45,101 bases of DNA from Bradyrhizobium liaoningense (GTDB taxonomy: Bacteria > Pseudomonadota > Alphaproteobacteria > Rhizobiales > Xanthobacteraceae), in contig NZ_JAFCJT010000039.1 of the NCBI RefSeq assembly GCF_018130785.1, positions 1-45,101 on the forward strand. The letters run 5' to 3'. A model generated the notes under the pieces. It was not told the DNA's origin and ran no database searches. It saw only the letters and a program-made list of their open reading frames with translations. Below are positions 1 to 8,426 of the stretch, in pieces. Position numbers and translations under genes: made by a program. Within the stretch, counting starts at the first letter, position 1. Every line of letters starts with the position of its first letter.

Positions 1-501
1 ACCGAGGTCGAGGTGAAGGAGCGCAAGGATCGCGTTGATGACGCGATGCATGCGACCCGCGCGGCTGTCGAGGAAGGGATTCTGCCGGGCGGCGGCGTTG
101 CGCTGCTCCGTGCTTCCGAGCACCTCAAGGGCATTCGCACCAAAAATGATGACCAGAAGACCGGCGTCGAGATCGTGCGCAAGGCGCTGTCTTACCCGGC
201 CCGCCAGATCGCAATCAACGCCGGCGAGGATGGCTCGGTCATCGTCGGCAAGATCCTCGAAAAGGATCAGTACGCCTACGGCTTCGATTCGCAGACCGGC
301 GAATACGGCAATCTGGTCTCCAAGGGCATCATCGATCCGACCAAGGTGGTTCGAGTGGCGATCCAGAACGCGGCGTCCGTCGCCGCGCTCCTGATCACCA
401 CCGAAGCCATGGTGGCCGAACTGCCAAAGAAGAACACCGGTGCGGGCGGCATGCCTCCGGGCGGAGGCGGCATGGGTGGCATGGGTGGTATGGACTTTTA
501 G
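1..501 (+). CDS. groEL: Chaperonin GroEL (Hsp60), 3' end of gene
   Basis: The frame is open from the first base, so the gene starts outside the window; 166 codons of its 3' end are present. GroEL forms the double-ring ATP-dependent folding chamber with GroES in the cytoplasm. The visible part is the C-terminal equatorial domain: the conserved stretch with EGILPGGGVALLRA, the adenine-pocket region with NAGEDGSVIVGKI and YGFDSQTGEYG, then the flexible tail MGGMGGMDF typical of the family. Rhizobia carry several groESL copies, some co-regulated with nitrogen fixation; which copy this is cannot be told here. A hairpin follows 27 bases after the stop. Confidence 0.97.
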   Translation, partial: TEVEVKERKDRVDDAMHATRAAVEEGILPGGGVALLRASEHLKGIRTKNDDQKTGVEIVRKALSYPARQIAINAGEDGSVIVGKILEKDQYAYGFDSQTGEYGNLVSKGIIDPTKVVRVAIQNAASVAALLITTEAMVAELPKKNTGAGGMPPGGGGMGGMGGMDF

Positions 502-527
502 GTCCGACATTCGGAGACCAACAATAG

Positions 528-555
528 AAAGGCGCGGCAGCGATGCCGGGCCTTT
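528..555 (+). terminator. Terminator-like hairpin after groEL
   Basis: Inverted repeat AAAGGCGCGGCA / TGCCGGGCCTTT with a 4-base loop and one internal mismatch, 27 bases after the groEL stop. There is no long T tract. A second short hairpin (CCCGGC / GCCGGG) lies at 564-580. Confidence 0.55.
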
Positions 556-580
556 GCTGGTTTCCCGGCCGTCAGCCGGG

Positions 581-945
581 CCCTAGCGCTGGCGCACCGG
601 GGACCATTTCTCCTCAGCGCGGCCGCGCCCCGAAGTCGACGGACCTACCGGGCTTGACCGGGATGCGGCGCGGATGCCTCCAGGGCGACATCCCGTGACG
701 CAGAACGGCGGGGCACAGCGACGCTGCGATGGCGAGCTTCGTGCTCGTTCGCTGCATGTCCGGCACACGGCCTAGAGCGGTGCAATGCGGTGACGGGGCG
801 AAGATCCGAGAGGGGTCACTACCGGACTCATGCACCGCAAACAATGACTTACTCGATCGGCAAGACTTGGTGGCTATCGAACGGTCCCAGTCAGTAGTTG
901 CAGCCTTTAAGCGGTTCAACGCAACCGGGGAACCGGCTTTCCACC
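581..945. other. Intergenic, no gene recognised
   Basis: About 365 bases between groEL and the small-gene cassette. Open frames here have no start with a Shine-Dalgarno sequence and no family motif; nothing recognised. Confidence 0.6.
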
Positions 946-1155
946 CTAAGCTCCCCTGCCATCCTGTTTGCCGATCACACAGCGCCAGCCCGCCAGGCGT
1001 TCTGCCGGGTGCAGGTTCATCCACTCGGCGAGCTGCGGCGCACCCATCAGGCAGGACTGCATCGAGACGTCGGCGAGGTCCGAGGTGGTGACGGTCTGCT
1101 CGTGGCAATTTGCCGGAGAGGAGAGACTACAGAGTACGGCGATGATCTTGATCAC
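946..1155 (-). CDS. Small conserved protein, paralogue of 8427-8636
   Basis: 69-residue protein starting at GTG (1155-1153) and beginning MIKIIAVLCS, followed by a polar region with HEQTVTTSD, SMQSCLMGAPQLAEW and CVIGKQD. The first ~15 residues could be a weak signal peptide or membrane anchor; family unknown to me. The start is supported by two facts: its GTG overlaps the stop of the upstream gene (GTGA, 4 bases), and the second copy at 8427-8636 uses the same GTG in the same GTGA context. Conservation between the copies runs through the whole length, including the single Cys in SMQSCL, which argues for a real protein. Last gene of a four-gene minus-strand cassette. Confidence 0.72.
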   Translation of the reverse strand: MIKIIAVLCSLSSPANCHEQTVTTSDLADVSMQSCLMGAPQLAEWMNLHPAERLAGWRCVIGKQDGRGA

Positions 1156-1376
1156 GGCTGGAGAGCCCCATCGCTGCGATGAGCATTTGCACGGATGATC
1201 TTGATGGCCTTGGCCACCGTGCGCGGATGCAGGCCTAGCACGTGAATCACTTCCTTCTTCCTGCAGCCGAGATTCCACTTGAGGTAGCCGCGCACACGCT
1301 CGAGGTTGAATGCCTCCAGCTCCTTGGAGCCGGAGCGCAGGTTCAGCGCTTCAATAGTACTGAATTCGAGGAACAT
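1152..1376 (-). CDS. Small HTH-like conserved protein
   Basis: 74-residue protein beginning MFLEFSTIEALNL. ATG at 1376 is preceded by GGGGAG about 9 bases upstream. The C-terminal half (ERVRGYLKWNLG ... KKEVIHVLGLHPRTVAKAIKIIR) reads like a helix-turn-helix: a helix, a short turn at LGLHP, and a basic second helix. I infer possible DNA binding; no family name is assigned. Its stop overlaps the next gene's GTG start by four bases, so the two are probably translationally coupled. It lies 20 bases after the preceding 70-residue gene. Confidence 0.66.
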   Translation of the reverse strand: MFLEFSTIEALNLRSGSKELEAFNLERVRGYLKWNLGCRKKEVIHVLGLHPRTVAKAIKIIRANAHRSDGALQP

Positions 1377-1396
1377 GTTTGAAGCTCCCCACCCGG

Positions 1397-1609
1397 TCAT
1401 GCACACCATTCGCGTTCGGCGCTAGCAACCGATGAAGCGAATGCTTTGGCCGCATCAGCATGCGAAGCTTTCTCAGCTCGCCGCTCGTAGTCGTCGGCAA
1501 GGGCCTTCAGCTGACCCGCAATCGCTGAGTCGGTCATGGTTTGGGCTGCGCGGAGCAACGTCCGCGCTGTCTCTAAATATGCCTTGCCTCGTTGTGAGAT
1601 ATGGACCAT
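1397..1609 (-). CDS. Small helical protein of unknown function
   Basis: 70-residue protein beginning MVHISQRGKAYLE with a long helical, Ala/Leu-rich body (LLRAAQTMTDSAIA, QLKALADDYERRAEKA). Similar short proteins are common in Bradyrhizobium as far as I remember, without an assigned function. The ATG at 1609 shares one base with the preceding gene's TGA (TGATG), and a GAGG motif lies about 9 bases upstream inside that gene. Likely an adaptor or coiled-coil-like helical bundle by composition only. Confidence 0.66.
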   Translation of the reverse strand: MVHISQRGKAYLETARTLLRAAQTMTDSAIAGQLKALADDYERRAEKASHADAAKAFASSVASAEREWCA

Positions 1610-1830
1610 CACAAAGACCTCGCGCGGTGCTCTGGCAGCTGTTTGAAGATGACCTGGAGCCAGCCCGCCCAATTGCGGTCACTTTCCCTGCGAGCTCTGA
1701 AGCGATCGACGCACTTCTTGGAACAAAGAGGTGTTCGCCACGAGTAGTGCCGGACGAGACCAAACTTGCCTTGACAAACTGCGCATCGCGCGGCACGGCC
1801 AGATTTAATGCTTTCGGAGCAGTTAAGCAT
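1609..1830 (-). CDS. Small zinc-ribbon-like protein
   Basis: 73-residue protein, first gene of the four-gene cassette. It has Cys pairs CAVC (residues 16-19) and CSKKC (37-41), separated by an aromatic/basic loop (FGLVRHYSWRTPL), followed by a basic helix (VDRFRARRESDRNW). The spacing suggests a treble-clef or zinc-ribbon fold that binds one zinc; the basic helix could touch nucleic acid. ATG at 1830 has an excellent Shine-Dalgarno sequence, AGGAG, 7 bases upstream. The stop overlaps the next start (TGATG). Resembles short CSK(K/R)C proteins I know only as hypothetical proteins of Bradyrhizobium. Confidence 0.7.
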   Translation of the reverse strand: MLNCSESIKSGRAARCAVCQGKFGLVRHYSWRTPLCSKKCVDRFRARRESDRNWAGWLQVIFKQLPEHRARSL

Positions 1831-1946
1831 TGTAGTCTCCTCTTGGCTTTATCGAAGCTGTTGTCGATCACCCTTTTTCACTGTCGCACTTGATGAGCCT
1901 GTGCGCCTTTCCAACGCATGCAGCCTAAGACGATTACGATCAGCAG

Positions 1947-2018
1947 CTCAATTGAACGTAGGTAATCGTCCGGCATCTAGTGGGGGTGACGGAACGATAC
2001 GAAGGTTTAGGGCGCTCC
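1947..2018. repeat. Diverged 72-bp direct repeat, copy A
   Basis: Begins CTCAATTGAACGTAGG and aligns without gaps to 3166-3237 at 54 of 72 positions by hand count. It lies in non-coding DNA; it may be the edge of an old mobile element. Confidence 0.6.
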
Positions 2019-2362
2019 CCGTTAAAGCCGACCACTTCCGCAATGGATCTTGGTTGTGTAAAAACGCCTTCGCGGAAGTCGGTGAGAAGCCAGCACCGGC
2101 TCAGTCTCAGCCAACGATCGTAGCCATCAGTGGCTTGGCCCCGCCGATGTTCATGACCCGCGTGAGATTGGCCAGGACCGATTGCGAATCTCCCCTCTGT
2201 GCTAAGCGCTCGGAACTACAAGCCGGAGCAAGAATTCGTCCCGGCAGGAACCTTTCGAATGCTGATGACGAAGCAACAACGGCCAACGATCCTCGCGCTG
2301 GAAGGATGGGCGCAAAGTGCCCCTCAGGAGACCGGCGCTATCCGCGAGTGTGAAGAACACGG
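2019..2362. other. Decayed region, no gene
   Basis: No start with a ribosome-binding site and no conserved protein motif was found. Contains a TTGTGTAAAAA string (about 2053) whose reverse complement recurs at 6051-6060, possibly insertion-sequence debris. Confidence 0.5.
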
Positions 2363-2590
2363 CTAGGCGCAGGATCGCGCTGATCCCCACGCTCGATGAA
2401 GTATCAGACGGCTCCATTGCTCGATCGTCTTGGTCGGCACGAACCGCATGGTGGGTCTCCTGACCGCCTCGCAAATCGCTTCCGCATACGTTGTGTCGTT
2501 CTTCTGCCGCTTGACGTAGGGCTTCACATAGGCCGGAGGCATCAACCGCGCCAGTGCCCCAATGTCTCCAGCTCACGGGACGAATAGTGC
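2363..2590 (-). pseudogene. IS110-family transposase fragment
   Basis: On the minus strand a central piece of an IS110/IS1111-type transposase is readable: SRELETLGH, then after a frameshift MPPAYVKPYVKRQKND, EAICEAV, PTMRFVPTKT and ILHR. These are the hallmark residues after the DEDD catalytic core's first half in this family. Both ends of the protein are missing, there is at least one frameshift, and no terminal repeats were found. It is a non-functional relic. Confidence 0.78.
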
Positions 2591-2647
2591 GATGACGCGC
2601 AAGTCTCGATCCTCACAAGACAGGGCGGTAGCTTCTGAAAAAAACCG

Positions 2648-2917
2648 TCACCGACCGCCGCTACTGCTGAATGGCGACCTCATGTTGTCTGAGTTATTTT
2701 CGAACAATCCCACCGGCGCGGCCGCGCGTTGTGCCTGACTAACTAGCTGGCAACGCCCGTACGCATCGAGCTCGGGTGGGGTTGCATCGTTATAAGCGCG
2801 ACCCGACTGGTGATGGCCTCGACCGGTGCGCACACGATGCTCCGACGCAGCGGCCATTTGGACCGCTGATCCGGTAATCAGAAACGCACGGAGAATAGTG
2901 AGAGCTGCTTTTCGCAT
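2648..2917 (-). CDS. Possible small secreted His-rich protein
   Basis: 89 residues from the ATG at 2917: MRKAALTILRAFLI, a hydrophobic stretch, and a cleavage-like AAASEH site around residue 26, followed by a basic/His region (RTGRGHHQSGRAYND) with no known domain. It resembles the class of short exported histidine-rich proteins common in Bradyrhizobium. Doubts: no clear Shine-Dalgarno sequence before the ATG, an open frame upstream of it, and decayed surroundings. It may be a dying copy. Confidence 0.4.
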   Translation of the reverse strand: MRKAALTILRAFLITGSAVQMAAASEHRVRTGRGHHQSGRAYNDATPPELDAYGRCQLVSQAQRAAAPVGLFENNSDNMRSPFSSSGGR

Positions 2918-3961
2918 CGCGCCGACCACGGCGGCGCTGACGTAGATCTCTTGTATCGGGAACGACTGCTCTCTCCAGTCTGAGATGTGCCGCATACCGG
3001 CACACGAACCTTCACCGAAAGAAAGGGGCCCGCCCGTGTCTCCACAAGCGGACCCAAGTCTAGGGAGGAAGACGCCCAAGGAGGGCAGCGATAGCGGTGG
3101 AGGCCTGGGGGTTTGGCGGGGGGCGCTACCGCATGGGCTACACATAAGAGCATCGCAATCCGCGACTCAATTGAACGTAGGGACGAGTCAGGCATCCAAA
3201 GGGACTGCGGGACCGAGACCAAGGTTTATGACGCTTCACGTTATGCGAGGTAACTCGCGCTTGATAGCGCGCCTGTCCCCGGAGCCGATCGCCCTAGCGA
3301 TAAAACACAGCCAGCTTCATCAACGGGATATCGATAGCGTCCGCGAGCCCGCGCGCGTGTCTTTGGAAGTTGCGACGCGCCACTTACTGATTGATCGATG
3401 TCGCTCGGTCGAGGTACGACGTTCCTATCAGTAGCAAGGCTTAGGGTGCGCTTATCCTAAACCTAGGTGTGCTCTTCTCAACCGAAGTACCATAGGGATC
3501 ACCCCTCTGTGCAATGGTTAGGACCATTTCTCTGTGACTACACTTGGGTCTAACCGCGCCGATGTGTCGGACACGAGACAAGAGCAAGAGTTCACCGATG
3601 AGATTCATAGATGCGACCGTGTTGTCAGGTCTTGCTCGCAAGACGGCTAAGCCAGCCTCCGACTTCGCCGCAGGCTTTCACAATCTCATCATGGACGTGC
3701 GCGACTGTTACCGACCCGGGCTGCACTACATGCGTGGTCCCGGCCCCAGATGGCGCGCCAAGCATCAGACCTGGCTACGACTTGATTCTGAAGCCGTGCC
3801 ACCGCCCGAGCGGCAACAGCCGCAGCCGGTGTATATACGCCCTTGCGACTCGGCTAACCCGGTCCGATAGCCGGGCCAAGGTTCCGACATGTTCGTCATG
3901 CGGAATTTCCTGTCTGTCCTCTCGCTCTCGGTTATGCCATCACCAGACCACCACACCAGAG
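2918..3961. other. Long stretch without a supported gene
   Basis: Only out-of-family open frames are present; none has a ribosome-binding site or recognisable domain. It contains repeat copy B (3166-3237). I found no promoter motif that I would defend. Confidence 0.5.
3166..3237. repeat. Diverged 72-bp direct repeat, copy B
   Basis: Partner of 1947-2018, same orientation; the first 16 bases (CTCAATTGAACGTAGG) are identical and a second block AAGGTTTA is shared. Confidence 0.6.
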
Positions 3962-4054
3962 TTCTGCCGTGCGGCGAAACGAGCAGGCGCCGATTTTATA
4001 GCCACTTACGCAGCAATAGAAGTAGGCGAACTACTCAAGAAGCAAGAGGTTTGA
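3962..4054 (+). pseudogene. HemB (porphobilinogen synthase) C-terminal remnant
   Basis: The last 30 codons of an open frame read CRAAKRAGADFIATYAAIEV and end in LLKKQEV. This matches the C-terminal signature of porphobilinogen synthase (aminolevulinate dehydratase), in which KRAGAD is followed by a (I/L)xTYFA-type motif and a final helix. No other HemB part (zinc/magnesium site, active-site lysines, MVKPG) is readable upstream. The stop is two bases before the hemC start, the spacing expected of a former hemB-hemC operon. Short match, so identity is a reasoned inference. Confidence 0.5.
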
Positions 4055-4056
4055 TC

Positions 4057-4992
4057 GTGGAAATTCGGCTGGGTAGCAGGCGAAGTGATTTGGCCCGCTG
4101 GCAAGCCAATCACGTCGCCGATCTTATTCGTAGCGTCGAGCCGGCCGCTGAGGTACGAATGGTCTTCGTTAGTTCCGTTGGCGACAAGGATCGACGGTCG
4201 GAGTTTCAGCAGATTGGCGGCATCGGAGCATTCACGAAGGAGAGCGAAGACTCGCTTCTACGCAACGAAGTTGACCTGGTCGTTCATTCCCTCAAAGATC
4301 TTCCGACAAAATTGCAGCCCGGCTTGGTATTGGCGGCCGTTCCCAAAAGAGAGGATCCTCGCGACGCGATTTGTGGCGTCACACTAGACCAGCTACGACC
4401 GGGGCTGCGCGTCGGCACCGGATCAATTCGTCGCAAAGCTCAACTTCTCGCTCTATGCAGTGGTCTGGATATTCGACCCATCCGTGGGAACGTTTCTCCA
4501 AGGCTGCGTAAGGCAAAGAACCGAGAGGGAATAGATGCGACTCTATTGGCAGCGGCCGGGTTGTCCCGGCTAGGATTGCTACATGAGGCCTCACAGATTG
4601 TAGACGCGCATATTTTCCCGTATGCAGTCGGCCAAGGCGCCCTCGCGGCCGAAGCTCGCGAGGGGGATACGGCACTTATAGCGCTGCTTCAAAAGATTGA
4701 AGACCGGCAATCGCGCACCGAAGTGGATGCAGAGCGCGCATTGATGAGAAGCCTCGATGCGGGTTGCAGCCTACCCATCGGGGTCTCTGCCACATGGCTT
4801 GCCGGGACATTAATGCTTCGAGGACAGGTGACTCATCCGGATGGCCAAACGAAGATTGCCAATGAAAGCGTGGGTCGGGCCGATCAAGCGGACGCAATAG
4901 GCAGAAGTCTCGGGCATAAACTTCTTCAGCAAGGTGCGGAGGAGATATTGAAGGCTGTGCCTCGTACCGTGGAGGAGCAAAGGCCAATCTGA
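4057..4992 (+). CDS. hemC: Hydroxymethylbilane synthase (porphobilinogen deaminase)
   Basis: 311 residues, the normal length. It polymerises four porphobilinogen molecules into hydroxymethylbilane in the cytoplasm, the step after HemB in haem synthesis. Visible: N-terminal LGSRRSDLARWQA, catalytic Asp81 in VVHSLKDLP, substrate-binding Arg pair 125-126 in GTGSIRRKAQ, RGNVSPRL at 143-150, VGQGALA at 191-197, and Cys237 in DAGCSLPIG, which carries the dipyrromethane cofactor. All key residues are present, so it should be active. GTG at 4057 is chosen because AAGAGG lies about 9 bases upstream and the protein then starts exactly at the family N-terminus; an in-frame TTG at 4051 is an alternative. 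Preceded by a hemB-like tail. Confidence 0.95.
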   Translation: MEIRLGSRRSDLARWQANHVADLIRSVEPAAEVRMVFVSSVGDKDRRSEFQQIGGIGAFTKESEDSLLRNEVDLVVHSLKDLPTKLQPGLVLAAVPKREDPRDAICGVTLDQLRPGLRVGTGSIRRKAQLLALCSGLDIRPIRGNVSPRLRKAKNREGIDATLLAAAGLSRLGLLHEASQIVDAHIFPYAVGQGALAAEAREGDTALIALLQKIEDRQSRTEVDAERALMRSLDAGCSLPIGVSATWLAGTLMLRGQVTHPDGQTKIANESVGRADQADAIGRSLGHKLLQQGAEEILKAVPRTVEEQRPI

Positions 4993-5371
4993 ATTCGCTT
5001 CCTGGCATGACGACTTTATGTTCTTGGGAAGCCAATATAACCGGCAGACCGCCAGAACGCCGCATCGGTTTCAGCGAGACAGTTGCAAGGCGCGAAACCT
5101 GCCCAACCGCCCGAAACGCAAAGCTATCGGCCGCGTTTGCCGCCCAGCGCGCGAGCACTCATCCGCAATTCGTGTCGAGCGCGTCAAGTCGTATCTCGGC
5201 TTAAGCGCATGGTAAACCCTCATCCGCCAAGCCGGATGGGTCAAGGCCGCGCAGCGCCCGCAGGGCTTGGCCTTGATACATGCGGGCTGGTGCCCCGGAA
5301 CCAAAGCTTAATCCCTAAACAACCGGCCGGAGCTACTTGCGGAGGCCAGCAAAAAACGCACGCGGATCGCG
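4993..5371. other. Intergenic, no gene recognised
   Basis: Between hemC and the ISL3 remnant. Nothing with a start signal or domain; a short inverted repeat (CATCCGCC ... GGATG) lies near 5220-5240. Confidence 0.5.
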
Positions 5372-5780
5372 TCAGTAATGATGACGCCGCAGGCAGAAGG
5401 TGCCCTTCATACGCAGGTGTTCAGGCGCGGTGCGCAGTTTGGGATCGATTGCTATCGCGCCATTTGCGCTGCGGATCTGGCACTTCGATTTGCGGACGGC
5501 GTCGAGGAAGGACCGATTGGCGTTCTCCATCAGATGCCAACGAGCTGCGACCTGTACCGCGTGCGGCACGGCCTTTGCCGCGGCTTCGACATATCCTCCA
5601 TCACAGTCCTATCGGTGGTTGCGGCTGCCAAGCCCCAGAGCATCCGCTGGAAAACTGTCGTCCCATCGCCGAGATCCCAACTACCAATGAAGACAGCTGA
5701 ACGGCGCCGATACTCGCGGACTCTTCGCCGCAACATTTCCTTGCACAGGAGGACCAGATGACAGATGACCCTGTTCATCT
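5372..5780 (-). pseudogene. ISL3-family transposase remnant
   Basis: Minus strand. The clearest piece (about 5372-5569) reads AVQVAARWHLMENA, then FLDAVRKS, QIRSANGAI and TAPEHLRMKG, matching the catalytic-domain region of ISL3 transposases (RWHLMEN is diagnostic). Upstream, in other frames, pieces reminiscent of the N-terminal cysteine region (LVLLCKEM) continue to about 5780. Several frameshifts and stops; no terminal inverted repeats were found. Confidence 0.72.
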
Positions 5781-6053
5781 TTTTTCCGGTAGAAGCTTTG
5801 TTTGCCCTTACTCTCAGGATCTCGATTTTTTGGCGCGATGAGATGCGCCGGAGCCGTTCCACCGTTGCACGTCGATAGTATCCACGACAGAGGCTTTTGG
5901 CGCCGTGCGGTCGATGGCAGCCTACATGCTGCGACGATCGATGTTTGAACAGCTCGGCCCTTGCGGATCCAGGGACCTGTCGCTCTTAAGGAATGACGCC
6001 CTAGTGACCCGGCAGATATGACCTGCCAGCCGCAATTCCGAATCGCGACCTTT

Positions 6054-6137
6054 TTACACAAGCGCGACGCCGAGCACATACATGCCGACGAGCAGCGTGA
6101 GACCGATTACACTAATGCTGAGGTAGATCTGATCCAT
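6054..6137 (-). CDS. Candidate 27-residue single-helix membrane peptide
   Basis: ATG at 6137 with GAGG five bases upstream, encoding MDQIYLSISVIG followed by LTLLVGMYVLGVALV and stop. Residues 4-27 form one continuous hydrophobic helix with an acidic N-terminus, the shape of small oxidase or transporter accessory subunits (CydX, KdpF type), though it matches neither by sequence. An in-frame stop lies eight codons upstream. It stands alone in decayed DNA, so it may also be chance or the tail of a lost membrane protein. Confidence 0.35.
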   Translation of the reverse strand: MDQIYLSISVIGLTLLVGMYVLGVALV

Positions 6138-6595
6138 GGCGACCTCGGGGAAACGGCGCTATTCAGTGCCTGTGATTCAAGAGACCCTCCTCTTACGCGG
6201 TCGCTGCTATCCGACATAGGACCCTTCTGCTCGCGCAATGATCCGAAGGGGAGCTGGGAAAACGTCGACGGGCGTTACGCCTCCGGCCTCTTGTTGCAAC
6301 TTCCGGTTCGCGGATGCGGTTCCGCTGCGACTCTCAGTACTCAGCCGTTTAACTATTGCTATCTCAGAACGACAACCGAGGCCATGGCACGCTTGTATCG
6401 CGTTATCGTACGGAGGGAGGATCGCATCCCACAATCGGAATGGTCTGATTATACGTTGGTTTGTTCCCAGCCCGCGACGCGGTGCCCTTCTGAGCAGTGT
6501 CAGCAGTTAAGCCTCGGTGTCCTCGGTCTAATTCGTGGGCCTTTTGGATAAATCGGAGGTTGCTAATCCTGTCAGAAGCTGGATCTAATTAGATG
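6138..6595. other. Intergenic, no gene recognised
   Basis: Open frames on both strands lack start signals and family motifs. Nothing recognised. Confidence 0.45.
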
Positions 6596-6880
6596 CTATG
6601 CGCGCGCCTCATATCGCACTGACGGCCAGCTCGATAAGGCGGTGAACGCGGCTTCTACACTAAACCCTTCGCAGGCGCGATCTCCGCTCACTTGCTGATG
6701 GACTCCGTCGACATCAGCAAGGTTGCTCTCTCGGAGCCGCTTTCCGGCAGATGCTTTCCGCCCTTGCTTTGAAGACTCGGTGGCTATCTTGAGCGACAAA
6801 AAGGTAATTTTGCTCGCCGAGGGGCGCACCAACCGTCGGAAAAGCTTGCTAGCCTGAGCGCTTCTCTGCGATGCTGCCAT
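6596..6880 (-). CDS. Uncertain basic small protein after hemA
   Basis: 94 residues from the ATG at 6880 (MAASQRSAQASKLF). Basic, rich in Arg/Lys/Ser, no signal peptide or domain that I recognise. It begins just after the hemA stop (6892) on the same strand, with only a weak AGG about 12 bases upstream. It could be a real short gene co-transcribed with hemA or a chance frame. Confidence 0.3.
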   Translation of the reverse strand: MAASQRSAQASKLFRRLVRPSASKITFLSLKIATESSKQGRKASAGKRLRESNLADVDGVHQQVSGDRACEGFSVEAAFTALSSWPSVRYEARA

Positions 6881-6891
6881 GTGCTGGCAAC

Positions 6892-8121
6892 CTACTTCGC
6901 TGCAAGCTCCCGATATTGTAGCGGCAAACCGAGGCGCTTCCACACACTGACCAATGCTTGAGCGAGCGCGTCAATCAGCGCGTCATCGTGATACGGCGTC
7001 GGCGTAATACGCAGCCGCTCGGTGCCGCGCGGGACCGTCGGATAGTTGATCGGCTGGATATAGATGCCGTGCTCGGCGAGCAGGAGTTCGCTCGCTTCCC
7101 TGCATTTCTCTGGATCTCCCACCATTACCGGCACAATGTGCGTGTCGGTTGTTATCAGCGGCAGGCCCGCGGCATTCAGTACGGTCTTTACCCGCGAGGC
7201 GCGGTCCTGATGGCGGTCGCGCTCCCATTGCGAGGCCTTCAGGTGCCTGATCGCCGTTGTGGCAGCCGCACAGACTGCTGGGGGCAATGCGGTCGTGAAA
7301 ATGAATCCGGGGGCGCAAGAGCGCACCGCATCGATGACATCGGCACTCGCCGCGATGTAACCGCCAAGGCAGCCGAACGCCTTCGCCAGGGTACCCTCGA
7401 CCACGTCGATGCGGTGCAAGGCGCCCTCACGCGCCGCAATGCCCGCGCCGGCCGGTCCGTACATGCCGGCCGAATGGACCTCGTCGATATATGTCATGGC
7501 GCCGTAGCGCTCCGCCAGGTCGCAAATGCGGCTCACCGGCGCGATGTCGGCGTCCATTGAGTAGAGCGCCTCGAACACGATCAGCTTCGGCCGCTCCCGC
7601 GCCTCCGCCGCTAGTAATTCCTCGAGGTGGCCCACGTCGTTGTGGCGCCAGATCTTCTTTTCCACGCCGGCGCGCCGCACGCCCTCGATCATCGAATTGT
7701 GGTTAAAGGCGTCCGATAGGATCACGCAGTTTGGCAGGAGGCCGGCGATGGTCGCGATGCCGGTTTCGTTAGAGACGTACCCCGAGGTGAAGACTAGCGC
7801 CGCTTCCTTGTTGTGCAGGCCGGCGAGCTCGCGTTCCAACTCAACCAGCGGATGGTTGGTGCCGGAAATGTTGCGAGTGCCCCCCGCGCCAGCGCCCATG
7901 CGGATGGCGGTTCCTACCATGGCGCCGACCACCCTCGGGTGCTGACCCATGCCGAGATAGTCGTTCGAACACCAAATCACGACCGGGCGCGGGCCGTCCG
8001 GCGAATGCCATGTTGCGTGGGGGAAACGCCCGGCCATGCGCTCGAGGTCGGCAAACACGCGGTAGCGCCGTTCGGCGTGCAGGCGAGCAACCGCCGCGGC
8101 GAAGAAATGATCATAGGTCAT
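6892..8121 (-). CDS. hemA: 5-aminolevulinate synthase, first copy
   Basis: 409 residues, normal for the family. PLP enzyme that condenses glycine with succinyl-CoA to 5-aminolevulinate, the committed step of haem synthesis in alphaproteobacteria. Visible: RYRVFADLER near residue 20, WCSNDYLGMGQHP (50-62), GAGAGGTRNISG, DAFNHNSMIEG, the cofactor Asp213 in YIDEVHSAGMYG, the Schiff-base Lys247 in EGTLAKAFG, and the C-terminal IQPINYPTVPRGTERLR. All catalytic residues are intact. The ATG at 8121 has a near-perfect AAAGGAGG 9 bases upstream, implying strong translation. A second, clearly different hemA lies at 32076-33434. Confidence 0.97.
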   Translation of the reverse strand: MTYDHFFAAAVARLHAERRYRVFADLERMAGRFPHATWHSPDGPRPVVIWCSNDYLGMGQHPRVVGAMVGTAIRMGAGAGGTRNISGTNHPLVELERELAGLHNKEAALVFTSGYVSNETGIATIAGLLPNCVILSDAFNHNSMIEGVRRAGVEKKIWRHNDVGHLEELLAAEARERPKLIVFEALYSMDADIAPVSRICDLAERYGAMTYIDEVHSAGMYGPAGAGIAAREGALHRIDVVEGTLAKAFGCLGGYIAASADVIDAVRSCAPGFIFTTALPPAVCAAATTAIRHLKASQWERDRHQDRASRVKTVLNAAGLPLITTDTHIVPVMVGDPEKCREASELLLAEHGIYIQPINYPTVPRGTERLRITPTPYHDDALIDALAQALVSVWKRLGLPLQYRELAAK

Positions 8122-8426
8122 AGAGCAAAACCTCCTTTCCGGTTGTGGTCAACGATTGGGATTTCGCCGATCCAAATTTCCCCCATGCCCTTCCGATCCA
8201 ACACCGTCGCCTATCAGGCCCTGCGAACGGGGCGGCCAGACCCCGGGGGGGGAAAGGACCGGCCGCGAAGGCCACGGCGAAGGGAGGGAGCGCCGAGCGC
8301 CCGGCACTTAGCAGTGTCGACAAGGAGCACAGCGCGAGTGAAGTAATCCAAATCTCGGCAAATCGTGGCGACTGTATGCGCAAATGCATCGAGCACGTTC
8401 GCTGCGTGAAGTGTTCCGCTTTTCAC

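Noticed and set aside
614..1108. 164-codon minus-strand frame after groEL
   Set aside because: Overlaps the conserved small gene at 946-1155 in another frame and has no start signal or domain.
1808..2353. 181-codon plus-strand open frame
   Set aside because: No ribosome-binding site, no family motif, spans the repeat and overlaps decayed IS sequence; most likely a chance frame.
2050..6060. TTGTGTAAAAA at about 2053 and its reverse complement at about 6051 as ends of one composite element
   Set aside because: Only 11 bases match, with no longer inverted repeat or target duplication; chance is likely.
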